From Thermohalobaculum sp039178805 (GTDB lineage Bacteria > Pseudomonadota > Alphaproteobacteria > Rhodobacterales > Rhodobacteraceae), in contig JBCDFC010000021.1 of NCBI GenBank assembly GCA_039178805.1, positions 1 to 31,024 on the forward strand: a stretch of 31,024 nt of DNA. Reading direction: 5' to 3'. This document shows positions 1-7,570 of this stretch, one piece after another. Both the position numbers and the translations under genes were made by a program. How positions within the stretch are numbered: position 1 is the first letter of the stretch; each line of letters begins with the position of its first letter. The notes beneath the pieces were generated by a model. The model did not search any database, was not told the origin of the DNA, and saw nothing but the letters and a program-made list of their open reading frames with translations.

Positions 1-58
1 CCGCGCGGTTGATGTTCAGTTTCAGCCGCACGCCCATGTCGCGGATCTGACCGGTCGG
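1..58 (-). pseudogene. purF: purF frame continuing past an in-frame TAG
   Basis: After the TAG at 61-59 the same frame stays open for 19 codons to the window edge and reads PTGQIRDMGVRLKLNINRA. That matches the PurF segment that normally follows the GRTFI(Q)PT motif and leads into the PRPP-binding loop. The gene therefore appears to be one gene broken by a single C-to-T change (CAG to TAG), not a naturally short one. The PRPP site itself lies outside the window. Confidence 0.8.
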
Positions 59-1102
59 CTAGATAAAGGTCCGCCCGACATACTGGTTCTTGATGATCCC
101 CATGGCGTAGCGGATGCCGCTTTCCTGGCTGAAGCCGATGGCGGCGGGCGTGCCGCTATCGGGTACCGGGCAGACGAGATCCGCCTCCACCGGCGCCTCG
201 CGCGCCAGCTCCACCCCGATCTGACGGCGTGCATCATAGACCGAAACGCCGCCGATGATGCTGTCCGGGCGGGAGAAGTAGACATATTCGAAAATGCAGA
301 AGCGGGAGCGCTTGGGCTCGAAGGGGCGCGTGCTCTGAACGCCCTTCGATGAGATGATCACCATTTCGCCGGGCTCGATCTCGCGGATAAGCTCCGCGCC
401 GACGATGTCGAGCGCACAGGTCTCCGACGCGAGGATATAGCCGTCGCCGCCCGGCGCGTCGGGTACGCCCATGCGGCCGAGGACGAGCGGCCGCACGCCG
501 AGCGGGTCGCGCACACCGATCAGCTTTGTCCGCGTCATGGCGATCACCGAGAAGGCGCCCTCGACGATGCGCAGCGCGTCCTTCATACGCTCAGGGATCG
601 TCTTTTGGATCGAGCGCGCCATCAGATGCACGATGCACTCGGTGTCCGATCCCGATTGGAAGATCGACCCCCGCTCGATGAGCGATGAGCGCAGCTCTTC
701 GGCATTGGTGAGATTGCCGTTATGGGCGATGGCACAGCCGCCAAGCGCGAAGTCCGCATAAAAGGGCTGCACACTGCTAAGGCTCGGCATGCCCTTGGCG
801 CCCGCCGTCGAATAGCGATTGTGGCCAAGCGCGATGCGCCCGGGCAGGGCGTCCATCACCGGCTGCTTGGTGAAGTTGTCGCGCACGAGCCCGATGCGGC
901 GCACCGTGTTGAAGCCGGTTTCGGGATGGTAGGCGGAGATGCCAGCGCTCTCCTGCCCGCGATGCTGCAGGGCGTGGAGGCCGAGGGCCACATAATTGGC
1001 CGCCTCATCGACGCCGAACACACCATAAACGCCGCATTCCTCGTGCAACGCATCGTCGTCCCACGGCGTCTGCGCACCGTGGCTACGCTCGTCGAAGGAC
1101 AT
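59..1102 (-). CDS. purF: Amidophosphoribosyltransferase PurF, cut by an in-frame stop
   Basis: PurF makes 5-phosphoribosylamine from PRPP and glutamine, the first committed step of purine synthesis, in the cytosol. The N-terminal glutamine amidotransferase domain is complete: a short propeptide precedes the nucleophile Cys23 in EECGVYGVFG, and HALQHRGQESAG follows near residues 43-54. The start of the phosphoribosyltransferase domain is visible (CPVPDSGTPAA, then IKNQYVGRTFI). The frame stops after 347 residues, whereas the family has about 470-510. The stop is a TAG at the position where relatives have Gln (RTFIQPT), and the frame continues open behind it. As written the product would lack the PRPP loop and be inactive for synthesis. 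A sequencing or assembly error, a real nonsense mutation, or readthrough cannot be told apart here. In many alphaproteobacteria purF directly follows cvpA; here a porin and a methyltransferase gene lie between. Confidence 0.9.
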   Translation of the reverse strand: MSFDERSHGAQTPWDDDALHEECGVYGVFGVDEAANYVALGLHALQHRGQESAGISAYHPETGFNTVRRIGLVRDNFTKQPVMDALPGRIALGHNRYSTAGAKGMPSLSSVQPFYADFALGGCAIAHNGNLTNAEELRSSLIERGSIFQSGSDTECIVHLMARSIQKTIPERMKDALRIVEGAFSVIAMTRTKLIGVRDPLGVRPLVLGRMGVPDAPGGDGYILASETCALDIVGAELIREIEPGEMVIISSKGVQSTRPFEPKRSRFCIFEYVYFSRPDSIIGGVSVYDARRQIGVELAREAPVEADLVCPVPDSGTPAAIGFSQESGIRYAMGIIKNQYVGRTFI

Positions 1103-1283
1103 GCTCGGGCTCCGTGAACGCGCCGCCTGAGCGCCAGGATATAGCGGCGTTAGGGTGAAGTGTCACCTGACTGTCGCGTACGATCTGACCCGACTTCGAG
1201 GTGTTTCCGAACCACCCTGCGCAGACACCTCCGTCGAAAGCTGTTAGAGCGGCGTCGACGGCGAGCATTGGAGCGGGATCATT

Positions 1284-2039
1284 GTGACGAAGGGCGAGAA
1301 CCTGGCGGAGACGCGGATCGAAGGCGACGCGCCGGAGCAGAGCTACAAATGGCTTCGCCGTTTCCTGCCGGCATGGCTGCAGCCGGTCCTTCGCGGCCTG
1401 CGCAAACGCCTCGCCAAGGAGGGGTATCGCGCCGACGAACCGTTCTGCCACATCTACCACCACACCCAGGTCTCGATCCCGCGTCAGGACTTCATGTTGG
1501 CGGAGTGTCAGCGCATCGTCGCCGAAGGGATCGAGGGGAGCTTCGTCGAATGCGGCGTGCTCGATGGCGGGACCGCAGCCCTGATGGCCTGGGTGGCGCG
1601 CGGCGAGGATCGCGACATCGAGCTCTTCGATGCCTGGCAGGGGATGCCGCCAGCCTCACCCGAAGACGGGCCCGGCGCCGAGAAATGGGTCGGTGAGATC
1701 ATCGGCAGCCCGCGTCGCGTGGAAGCCGTCCTGCGCCGCGTCGGCGCACGGGCGCCTTGCATCAAGGTCAACCGTGGTTGGTTCGACGAGACGCTCCCGA
1801 TCTCGAAGATCGAGAGAATCGCGTTTCTCCACGTGGATTGCGACTTCTACGAGCCGGTGAAGCTTGTCCTCGAAACCTTCGTGCCGCGCATAGCTTCGGG
1901 CGGCGTGGTGCAGATCGACGATTATCAGAGCTTCGAAGGCTGCCGGGTCGCGGTGAACGAGTATCTAACGGCGAACCCCCAGTTCCGGCTTGAGATCGAG
2001 GATCGACCGGCCGGCGCCATCTATTTCCGCATCCCTTGA
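1284..2039 (+). CDS. TylF/MycF-family class I methyltransferase
   Basis: This 251-residue protein resembles the macrocin O-methyltransferase (TylF) family, SAM-dependent enzymes often found with sugar, polysaccharide or glycosylated product genes. The SAM-binding motif is FVECGVLDGG at residues 87-96, followed by ELFDAWQGMP (113-122). The metal and acid/base motif HVDCDFYEP is at 183-191, and GGVVQIDDY at 206-214. The first 60 residues are basic and not part of the core fold. The start is GTG at 1284, with a weak purine-rich GAGCGGG upstream. It faces away from purF across a 181-base gap and is followed by palindromic repeats. No glycosyltransferase or other sugar gene is next to it, so the substrate is unknown. 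Confidence 0.75.
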   Translation: MTKGENLAETRIEGDAPEQSYKWLRRFLPAWLQPVLRGLRKRLAKEGYRADEPFCHIYHHTQVSIPRQDFMLAECQRIVAEGIEGSFVECGVLDGGTAALMAWVARGEDRDIELFDAWQGMPPASPEDGPGAEKWVGEIIGSPRRVEAVLRRVGARAPCIKVNRGWFDETLPISKIERIAFLHVDCDFYEPVKLVLETFVPRIASGGVVQIDDYQSFEGCRVAVNEYLTANPQFRLEIEDRPAGAIYFRIP

Positions 2040-2099
2040 GGTCGCCCGCCTCGGGAGAGTGCAGGATCAGCTCGTCGTCTGACCCAAACACCGTCTTGC

Positions 2100-2170
2100 G
2101 TCACTGCCGGGCGCGAACTGGCAATCCAGCGCCAAAGGCCGTGGACGCCCGGGTCAAGCCCGAGCATGAC
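2100..2170. repeat. Alphaproteobacterial palindromic repeat, copy 1
   Basis: A unit of about 70 bases made of two half-palindromes: a first half around CTGCCGGGCGCGAACTGGCA and a second half around ATGCCCGGGTCAAGCCC-type sequence, ending CATGAC. Three further copies occur at 2206-2274, 14526-14598 and 14641-14711. It lies after the methyltransferase gene, in the 418-base non-coding stretch 2040-2457. Such units can fold in RNA and are typical intergenic repeats. Confidence 0.75.
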
Positions 2171-2205
2171 ATGAGCGCGCGAGGTCGAAAGGCCGTCTCG
2201 ATCCC

Positions 2206-2274
2206 GTCATTGCCGGGCTCGAACTGGCAATCCCTATCGGAGCGTCGCGGATGCTCGGGTCGAGCTGAGATGAC
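2206..2274. repeat. Alphaproteobacterial palindromic repeat, copy 2
   Basis: Second unit of the same family, starting GTCATTGCCGGGCTCGAACT and ending GAGATGAC. It is the most diverged of the four copies in its second half. Confidence 0.7.
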
Positions 2275-2324
2275 CGGGGCAAGCAAGACGGAGTGCCCCA
2301 CTCCACACCGCATGATCTGCAGGT

Positions 2325-2370
2325 TGGCTTTCTGGCCGGCGTCGGGACCGCATGACGCGCGTCGCTGGAT
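2325..2370 (+). repeat. Left copy of a 46-base direct repeat flanking the porin gene
   Basis: This stretch matches 3608-3653 in the same orientation. The first 20 bases agree at 19 positions (TTGGCT, then TCTGGCCGGCGTC), and about 35 of 46 agree overall. The two copies lie just outside the two ends of the porin gene. Confidence 0.55.
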
Positions 2371-2457
2371 GGCTTGGCCGGACCTAATCAGTCCAGCGCC
2401 GATCAGGCAACTGCCGGCCCGCATGCCGAGCGCGCCGTTGCCGACCGATCACGGTCG

Positions 2458-3576
2458 TCAGAAGGCGACCGCGATACCCGTGCCCACGATGAAGCCGTCG
2501 ACGTCATCGCCGCCGCCGCCCGCATCGCCGACCTCCTCCTCGAAATCGACATAGGCGCCGTAAACCCCGATATCGACGCCCTCGGCCAAGCCGTAGGTGA
2601 CACCGACAAGGTATTGATCAAGCTCCTCATCGGCGCCCAGTAGGGCGTTTTCGTCGTCGAGGTTCTCGCCGTTCATATAGGTGAAGGACGCGCTCCAAGG
2701 GCCCGTCTCGTAGCTGATGCCGACATCGAAGGACGTACCGTCCGAGAGGGCTGTGTTGTTCTGCTCGGAGAACGAGCCGCCGATGGTGACGCCGGCGAAC
2801 CCGATATTGGCGCCGAAGGCATAGATCTGCGGATTGTCGCCGCCCGGGCTGTCGTCGAAGGCGATGCCCCAGCGGCCCGACACGGCGACCGAGACGGGAT
2901 CGAACTCGGCCACATAGTTCACGCCCACATCGAAGATATTGTTCAGGCTGTCGTCGTTCAGATCGACCTGCGTGTTGTCGTCCTCGAGCGGATCGCGCGC
3001 ATAGGACAGGCCAAGCTGCAAACCCACGATGCGCGGCGTGAAATACGTGATGCGCTGGGCGTTATCGTTGCCGCCGTTCTCGATGAAAGTGCTGTTAAGC
3101 GTGCCGAGCCCGGTGTCAGAGCCCACCAGAAGATCGCCCGCCTCGCCATCGAAGGGAATGAAGTCCCCCGTCTGACCGTCATTGATGTTGAGAAACGTCA
3201 CGTCCGGCGCGGCGAAGGACATGGTGTAGGCGCCGGAGACGCGGCTGCCGAGCTCCACCATGCCGAAGGCGCTATCGATGAACATGTAGGATTCGTCGAT
3301 CTGGTCCTCGTCGTCGGTCGTGGCCTCGAGCACGATGGCAGCGCCGATCTCGATGCCGTTGTCGAGGCCGATCTTGGCGCGGAACTCGATCCCGCCCTCG
3401 GTTTTGACGTCGACGCCGCTGAAATCCTCACCGTCGAGATTGGCCACGTCCGAGTCGCCATAACCGACCAAGACCTCGTAATCGCCACCGACGGTGACTT
3501 CGAACTCGGAGGCTGCCGCAGGCGCGACACCGCTGCCGAGCGCGAGCCCAAGGCCCGCTGCAATCGTTCTTTTCAT
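2458..3576 (-). CDS. Outer-membrane porin, alphaproteobacterial Porin_4 type
   Basis: A 372-residue trimeric-type porin for diffusion of small solutes across the outer membrane. A clear signal peptide is present (MKRTIAAGLGLALGSGVAPAAA, cleavage before SEFEV). The mature protein is acidic, rich in Gly, Asp and aromatic residues with alternating strands, contains VELGSRVSGAYTM as in Rhodobacter-type porins, and ends in the outer-membrane signature terminal Phe (IAVAF). The length fits a 16-strand barrel. The ATG is preceded by ACGGACGGTTCTCC on its own strand, a moderate ribosome site. It stands alone, with 244 non-coding bases upstream and repeats downstream, and sits between cvpA and purF where relatives have no porin. 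Which solute it prefers cannot be read from the sequence. Confidence 0.85.
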   Translation of the reverse strand: MKRTIAAGLGLALGSGVAPAAASEFEVTVGGDYEVLVGYGDSDVANLDGEDFSGVDVKTEGGIEFRAKIGLDNGIEIGAAIVLEATTDDEDQIDESYMFIDSAFGMVELGSRVSGAYTMSFAAPDVTFLNINDGQTGDFIPFDGEAGDLLVGSDTGLGTLNSTFIENGGNDNAQRITYFTPRIVGLQLGLSYARDPLEDDNTQVDLNDDSLNNIFDVGVNYVAEFDPVSVAVSGRWGIAFDDSPGGDNPQIYAFGANIGFAGVTIGGSFSEQNNTALSDGTSFDVGISYETGPWSASFTYMNGENLDDENALLGADEELDQYLVGVTYGLAEGVDIGVYGAYVDFEEEVGDAGGGGDDVDGFIVGTGIAVAF

Positions 3577-3607
3577 GGAGAACCGTCCGTCCCTGATCCA
3601 TTACCAC

Positions 3608-3653
3608 TTGGCTCTCTGGCCGGCGTCAGGATCGGCAGACGCGAGATGCTTGA
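3608..3653 (+). repeat. Right copy of the 46-base direct repeat flanking the porin gene
   Basis: Partner of 2325-2370. It lies 32 bases upstream of the porin start codon, so it could overlap the porin leader or promoter. Confidence 0.55.
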
Positions 3654-3820
3654 TTGCTAAGGCGTGAAGTACGCTGTTCTGATCTACGGACAATAGGCGG
3701 CGCTGCGGCCCTCAGCCGCGTACGCCGGAACGATGAGCCACTGTTGCTGTTGCGCTGCACAACATTGATGGCAGCGAGGCCCTGAGACGGCCTAACCGTC
3801 AACGCCCGGCTCAGCTCGGA

Positions 3821-4450
3821 TCAGTTGCCCGTGGTTGCCGCACCCGTGTCGGCGCCGGCTTCCGGGGTCGGCGCCGGGTTCGCGCCCGGGATCTCGACCG
3901 CTGCGCCGCAGGGCGTCAACAGCGCATTGACGCGCTCGCCGAACCAGGTCGGGATCTCGGCCGGCATGTTCGCCTCGACCAACTGCACGGCCTCATCGAA
4001 CAGGATCTTCGAACGTGCGCCTTCGAGCGGGGCCCATTCCTGCCCGCCGCCGAGATTGAGGTAGAGGAAATAGGCGAGGGCGACGAGGACGAGCCCGCGG
4101 CCGACCCCGAAGACGAAGCCGAGCGTCCGGTCGACGGGTGCGAGCGGGCTGTCGAGCACGAGCGAGGAGGCGAGCGGGGTGAAGACCGACAGCACCAGAA
4201 GCCCGAGCGCCACCACCAGAATGAAGGACGCGACCATCGAAATGATGCAGGTTTGGGCAAGGAAGGACCCCACCACCGGCGCTTCGCGGATCAGCGGCTC
4301 GACAAAGGGCGCAAGGTAAAACGCCATCCCCGCGGCCGCCGCCCAGCCGAAAATCGCGAAAAGCTCCCGCGTCAGCCCTCGTGCATAGGCCAGAATGCCG
4401 GAGATCAGCGCCACCGCGCCCACGCCCCCGTCGACGATGGTGAATTCCAT
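3821..4450 (-). CDS. cvpA: CvpA family membrane protein
   Basis: A 209-residue inner-membrane protein of the CvpA family, named for colicin V production in E. coli and now tied to envelope stress tolerance. Four hydrophobic segments are visible near residues 7-24, 30-48, 68-92 and 112-131. The family signature PVDRTLGFVFGVGRGL lies at 105-120. The last 25 residues are low-complexity (Pro, Ala, Gly, Thr) and probably disordered. It lies 46 bases after radA on the same strand, the usual radA-cvpA order, and is probably co-transcribed with it. The usual next gene, purF, is displaced by the porin and the methyltransferase gene. Confidence 0.88.
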   Translation of the reverse strand: MEFTIVDGGVGAVALISGILAYARGLTRELFAIFGWAAAAGMAFYLAPFVEPLIREAPVVGSFLAQTCIISMVASFILVVALGLLVLSVFTPLASSLVLDSPLAPVDRTLGFVFGVGRGLVLVALAYFLYLNLGGGQEWAPLEGARSKILFDEAVQLVEANMPAEIPTWFGERVNALLTPCGAAVEIPGANPAPTPEAGADTGAATTGN

Positions 4451-4496
4451 GATCTCCCCCGTCAGACCCTAGTCAGAGGCGCATTGGTGGCCGGGA

Positions 4497-5909
4497 TCAG
4501 CTTTCCGCGGCGCCGACAGTCGTAACAAAACTCGCCAGATCCGCAACGCGTGTCAGCGTGAGACCACCATCGCGTGTGGCCAATGTGGCGCGCTGGTCCC
4601 CCTCCGTGGCCCCTTCGCCCCCGGCCGAAGCCGCGGGGAGAACGGCGCGCGAGAAGCCGAGTTTGGCCGCTTCGCGCAGCCTCGCATCGGTCTGGGCGAC
4701 GGGTCTGAGCGCGCCTGAAAGGCTGATCTCGCCGAAGACGACCGTCTCGGGCGGCAGGGCGCGCCCGGCGAAGGCGCTGGCGAGGGCGGCGGCGGCGGCA
4801 AGATCGGCGGCGGGCTCCGCAATGCGCAACCCGCCCGCGACATTGAGATAGACATCCTGGCCCGCGAGCGAGAGGCCGGCGCGCGCCTCCATCACCGCAA
4901 GCGTCATCGCGAGCCGCCCGCCGTCCCAGCCGACGACCGCTCGGCGCGGGGTGCCGAGGGTCGAGGGTGTGACGAGCGCCTGAAACTCCGTCAGCACGGG
5001 CCGCGTCCCCTCGATCCCCGCGAAGACCACGGTGCCGGGGGAGGGCGCGCCCCGCTCGCCGAGGAACAGCGCCGATGGGTTAGCGACCTCTGCCAGGCCC
5101 GCGCCCGTCATCTCGAAGACGCCGATCTCATCCGCCGGGCCGAAGCGGTTCTTCACGGCGCGCAGAATGCGGAAGCGATGCCCGCGCTCGCCCTCGAAAT
5201 AGAGGACGGTGTCGACCATGTGCTCGACGACGCGGGGGCCTGCGATCTGACCGTCCTTGGTGACATGGCCGACGAGGAGGACCGCAGTGCCGCGCCGCTT
5301 GGCGAAGCTCACGAGTTCATGGACGGCGGCGCGGAGCTGGGCGACGGAGCCGGGTGCGCTCTCGACGGTGTCGAGCCAGAGCGTCTGGATCGAGTCGATA
5401 ACCGCAAGGGCAGGGGGATCGGCATCGAGCGTCGTCAGAATGTCCCTGAGCCCCGTCTCCGCCGCGAGCGCCACGGGCGCCTGGCCGAGGCCGAGGCGGG
5501 CGGCACGCAGGCGCACCTGGGCCATCGCCTCCTCGCCCGATACATAGACGACGGGTGCGCCGGTCGCAGCAAAGGCGGCGGCGGCCTGGAGGAGGAGCGT
5601 CGATTTTCCGATGCCCGGATCGCCGCCCACGAGCACTGCGGAGCCCGGTACGAGCCCACCGCCCAGCACCCGGTCGAGCTCATCGATCCCGGCCGCGAGG
5701 CGCGGGGGTGGGCGGTCCTCGGCGGCGAGCGGGGCGAGCGCCATGCCCTTGCCGCGCTTACCCCCAAGTTTTGCGCCTGGGGCCGGGCTGCCGAGCTCGA
5801 CCTCTTCTTCGAGCGTGTTCCAGTCGCCGCAGCCCTCGCACTGCCCAACCCATTTGCTGTGGATCTGTCCGCAGCTGCGGCAGACGAAGCGGGTCTTGGT
5901 GCGCGCCAT
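4497..5909 (-). CDS. radA: DNA repair protein RadA
   Basis: RadA (Sms) is a RecA-like ATPase that processes recombination intermediates and moves D-loop branches during repair. All family parts are present in 470 residues: an N-terminal zinc finger (Cys10, Cys13, Cys24, Cys27), Walker A GGDPGIGKST at 95-104, Walker B LAVIDSIQTL at 168-177, the RadA-specific KNRFG at 253-257, and a C-terminal Lon-protease-like domain containing VVFGEISLSGALRPV. The length is normal. The start ATG is followed directly by the zinc finger, as in relatives. It lies just downstream of a small membrane protein gene (9-base gap) and upstream of cvpA. Confidence 0.95.
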   Translation of the reverse strand: MARTKTRFVCRSCGQIHSKWVGQCEGCGDWNTLEEEVELGSPAPGAKLGGKRGKGMALAPLAAEDRPPPRLAAGIDELDRVLGGGLVPGSAVLVGGDPGIGKSTLLLQAAAAFAATGAPVVYVSGEEAMAQVRLRAARLGLGQAPVALAAETGLRDILTTLDADPPALAVIDSIQTLWLDTVESAPGSVAQLRAAVHELVSFAKRRGTAVLLVGHVTKDGQIAGPRVVEHMVDTVLYFEGERGHRFRILRAVKNRFGPADEIGVFEMTGAGLAEVANPSALFLGERGAPSPGTVVFAGIEGTRPVLTEFQALVTPSTLGTPRRAVVGWDGGRLAMTLAVMEARAGLSLAGQDVYLNVAGGLRIAEPAADLAAAAALASAFAGRALPPETVVFGEISLSGALRPVAQTDARLREAAKLGFSRAVLPAASAGGEGATEGDQRATLATRDGGLTLTRVADLASFVTTVGAAES

Positions 5910-5918
5910 GGCCCCGAC

Positions 5919-6230
5919 CTACCGCGCTACGACGCCGGCCGCTACGACACCCGCGAAGAAGAGCGTGAGGAGCGGGAAGACCTTGAACCACCGCTCCTCA
6001 AGCCAGAGCGTCCAAAGCCCCGCCCCGATGAGCGGAAAGGCCGCGGCCCGGGCAAGCGGCACCTCGCGCTGATAGAGCGCGCCCATGACCACGAGGACCA
6101 TGATCATCGAGAAGAGATGCGCCCGTTGCGTCCACCCCTCGGACAGCATCGCCTGGGCAAGGCTGTAGACCGCTGAGATGAAGACGAAGAGGCCCGAGAA
6201 GATACCGACAACGTGGATAAGAAGACCCAT
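5919..6230 (-). CDS. Small multi-pass membrane protein, unknown function
   Basis: About 103 residues from the ATG at 6230 (MGLLIHVVGIFSGLFVFIS). Four hydrophobic segments span most of the protein, with short charged loops (SEGWTQRA, LEERWFK). No family is recognised. The frame is open upstream to a TTG at 6290, which would add 20 polar residues overlapping the pqiA-like gene. The internal ATG is preferred because it begins right at the first membrane segment. It sits in a run of same-strand genes between the PqiA-family gene and radA, so it is probably part of that transcript. Confidence 0.6.
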   Translation of the reverse strand: MGLLIHVVGIFSGLFVFISAVYSLAQAMLSEGWTQRAHLFSMIMVLVVMGALYQREVPLARAAAFPLIGAGLWTLWLEERWFKVFPLLTLFFAGVVAAGVVAR

Positions 6231-6261
6231 GCCTGCGGTGTGGCCCGCCGCGCAGTCGGGG

Positions 6262-6759
6262 TCAATCGTGGAGGTTCTCGCGCGTCGCAAGCTCTGCGAT
6301 GGCGATTTGGGTCAGCACGCAGGCGGTAAAGAGCCAAAGCCCCCAAGCGGGCGTCACATGGCCGAGCCCTGTGCCCTTCACCACGACGATGTAGAGCGCG
6401 ACGAGAAAGACCTCGGCCATCGAAAGCTTGCCGAGAAGCGCGATAGGCGCCTCCGCCCGTGGCCCGAGGCGCCCAGCGAGGAGAAGCGCGAGCCCCGCCG
6501 TCTTCGCAAGCGGAAGGATGACGGCGAAGAGCGCGACCAGCAGCGCCAGAACGACATCAGCCTCCCACAACGCGCTGAGCCCGCCGAGAACGCTCACCGC
6601 CTCGCCCTGAAAGAACGGCAGGAACCCCGCCCGCGCCAACGGCGCCCACCAGGCGATGGGCCAAACCACCAAGAGGCCGAGATTGGCGATGAAGAGCGTG
6701 CGGCGGCGGGTCATCGCGCCGGAGTGCGGTGCCGGGCGGGCAAGGTCAAGACGGTGCAC
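6262..6759 (-). CDS. PqiA-family (paraquat-inducible protein A) membrane protein
   Basis: A short, single-domain PqiA/YebS-like inner-membrane protein of 165 residues from a GTG start, or 150 from ATG 6714 (MTRRRTLFIANLG). PqiA proteins work with MCE proteins in moving lipids between the membranes. The typical pattern is seen: a first membrane segment (ANLGLLVVWPIAWWAPL), a loop with FFQGEAVSVLGGLSALWEADVVLALLVALFAVILPLAK, abbreviated here, then two more hydrophobic segments with GKLSMAEVFLVAL between them. The GTG start lies 6 bases after the stop of the upstream small gene and has AAGG in front of it; the ATG has no clear ribosome site. Proximity to mlaE/mlaF fits a shared envelope-lipid role, but no MCE protein is encoded nearby. 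Confidence 0.75.
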   Translation of the reverse strand: MHRLDLARPAPHSGAMTRRRTLFIANLGLLVVWPIAWWAPLARAGFLPFFQGEAVSVLGGLSALWEADVVLALLVALFAVILPLAKTAGLALLLAGRLGPRAEAPIALLGKLSMAEVFLVALYIVVVKGTGLGHVTPAWGLWLFTACVLTQIAIAELATRENLHD

Positions 6760-6765
6760 GCGGCC

Positions 6766-6951
6766 TTATGGATCGTCGTAGAACTCAAGGGTCTCGGTGC
6801 AGAGGGTCATGTCGTCAATTGGGACATCGGTGCCCCGCGCGGTGAGCTCCGGGCCCTCGATCTTGAGGGGCAAGCCTCCGCTTTCGTCCGCGCCCCCATG
6901 CCGCCTGCCCGGGTCGCTGGGTAGGAACTGGAAGCTGTCGGCTCTCTCCAT
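6766..6951 (-). CDS. Small hypothetical protein, 61 residues
   Basis: A short polar acidic protein (begins MERADSFQFLPSDPGRR, ends LEFYDDP) with no recognised domain, signal or membrane segment. Its start is supported by a strong ribosome site, GGAGGG, six bases before the ATG at 6951. Its stop lies 6 bases before the GTG of the PqiA-family gene, which fits translational coupling in one transcript. Function unknown. The evidence that it is real is the ribosome site and the tight spacing. Confidence 0.45.
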   Translation of the reverse strand: MERADSFQFLPSDPGRRHGGADESGGLPLKIEGPELTARGTDVPIDDMTLCTETLEFYDDP

Positions 6952-7035
6952 GGCGCGCCCTCCGGACCGTCTCTGATGAAACGTGGTGCAGCGGGGCGCG
7001 GCGGAGCGTGCCGTCGGTCACAGGGCATGTCGCCT

Positions 7036-7383
7036 TCAGCGCAAGATCCCGAGTGCCAGGGTGATCAGGGTGCCCCCTGCGATGAGCGCAAAGCTTTGCC
7101 CGGCGCGCCGCGCCTCCTCCCGCCCGCGGCTGCCGATGGCGAGATGCGCGATGCCGAGGGCGCTGAAGGCCGCGATCCGCACGGTGGCGAGCGCGCCTCC
7201 GAGAGGGGCGAGCAGGAGCCCCATGGCAAGCGCGGGTGCCGAGACGATCACGAGCGCGGAGGTCAGATGCTGCGGCCAGGGCCGTTCCTCGATCAGCTCA
7301 CCATGTGCTCGGGTGATGACCTGCATGATCACATAGGCCAGCACGAGCCCCGTCACGAGCTTCATTCCCGCAATGATTGGCAT
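7036..7383 (-). CDS. Small multi-pass membrane protein, unknown function
   Basis: 115 residues from ATG 7383 (MPIIAGMKLVTGLVLAYVIM). That start is chosen because GGAGG lies five bases before it; the first ATG of the frame, at 7404, has only a weak AAGAGA. About four hydrophobic stretches are visible, split by a charged loop (TRAHGELIEERPWPQH) and a basic segment (GSRGREEARRAG). No family is recognised. It lies between mlaF and the PqiA-family gene on the same strand, separated from mlaF by 187 bases that contain a hairpin. Confidence 0.55.
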   Translation of the reverse strand: MPIIAGMKLVTGLVLAYVIMQVITRAHGELIEERPWPQHLTSALVIVSAPALAMGLLLAPLGGALATVRIAAFSALGIAHLAIGSRGREEARRAGQSFALIAGGTLITLALGILR

Positions 7384-7509
7384 GAAAACCTCCATCATCT
7401 TCATTCTCTTTTTTGCTTAGATGGGGATCAGTGAAGGCTCATTATGCGAAATTCGCGACAAACTGCGGTCGCGTTTCCGGCATCTGGTGCGGTTGAGCGA
7501 CGGATCGTA

Positions 7510-7547
7510 GGGCTTCGTCCGATCATGCGCGCGGGACAACGAAGCCC
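7510..7547 (-). terminator. Hairpin after mlaF, possible weak terminator or RNA stabiliser
   Basis: A perfect 9-base inverted repeat (GGGCTTCGT at 7510-7518 with ACGAAGCCC at 7539-7547, 20-base loop) lies 24 bases downstream of the mlaF stop. No T-run follows on the minus strand, so it is not a standard Rho-independent terminator. It may protect the mlaEF message end. Confidence 0.3.
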
Positions 7548-7570
7548 GGCGCACCGGCCTTCGGAGCGCT

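Noticed and set aside
5178..6176. 332-codon plus-strand frame over radA and its upstream neighbour
   Set aside because: Antisense shadow of radA, no domain visible.
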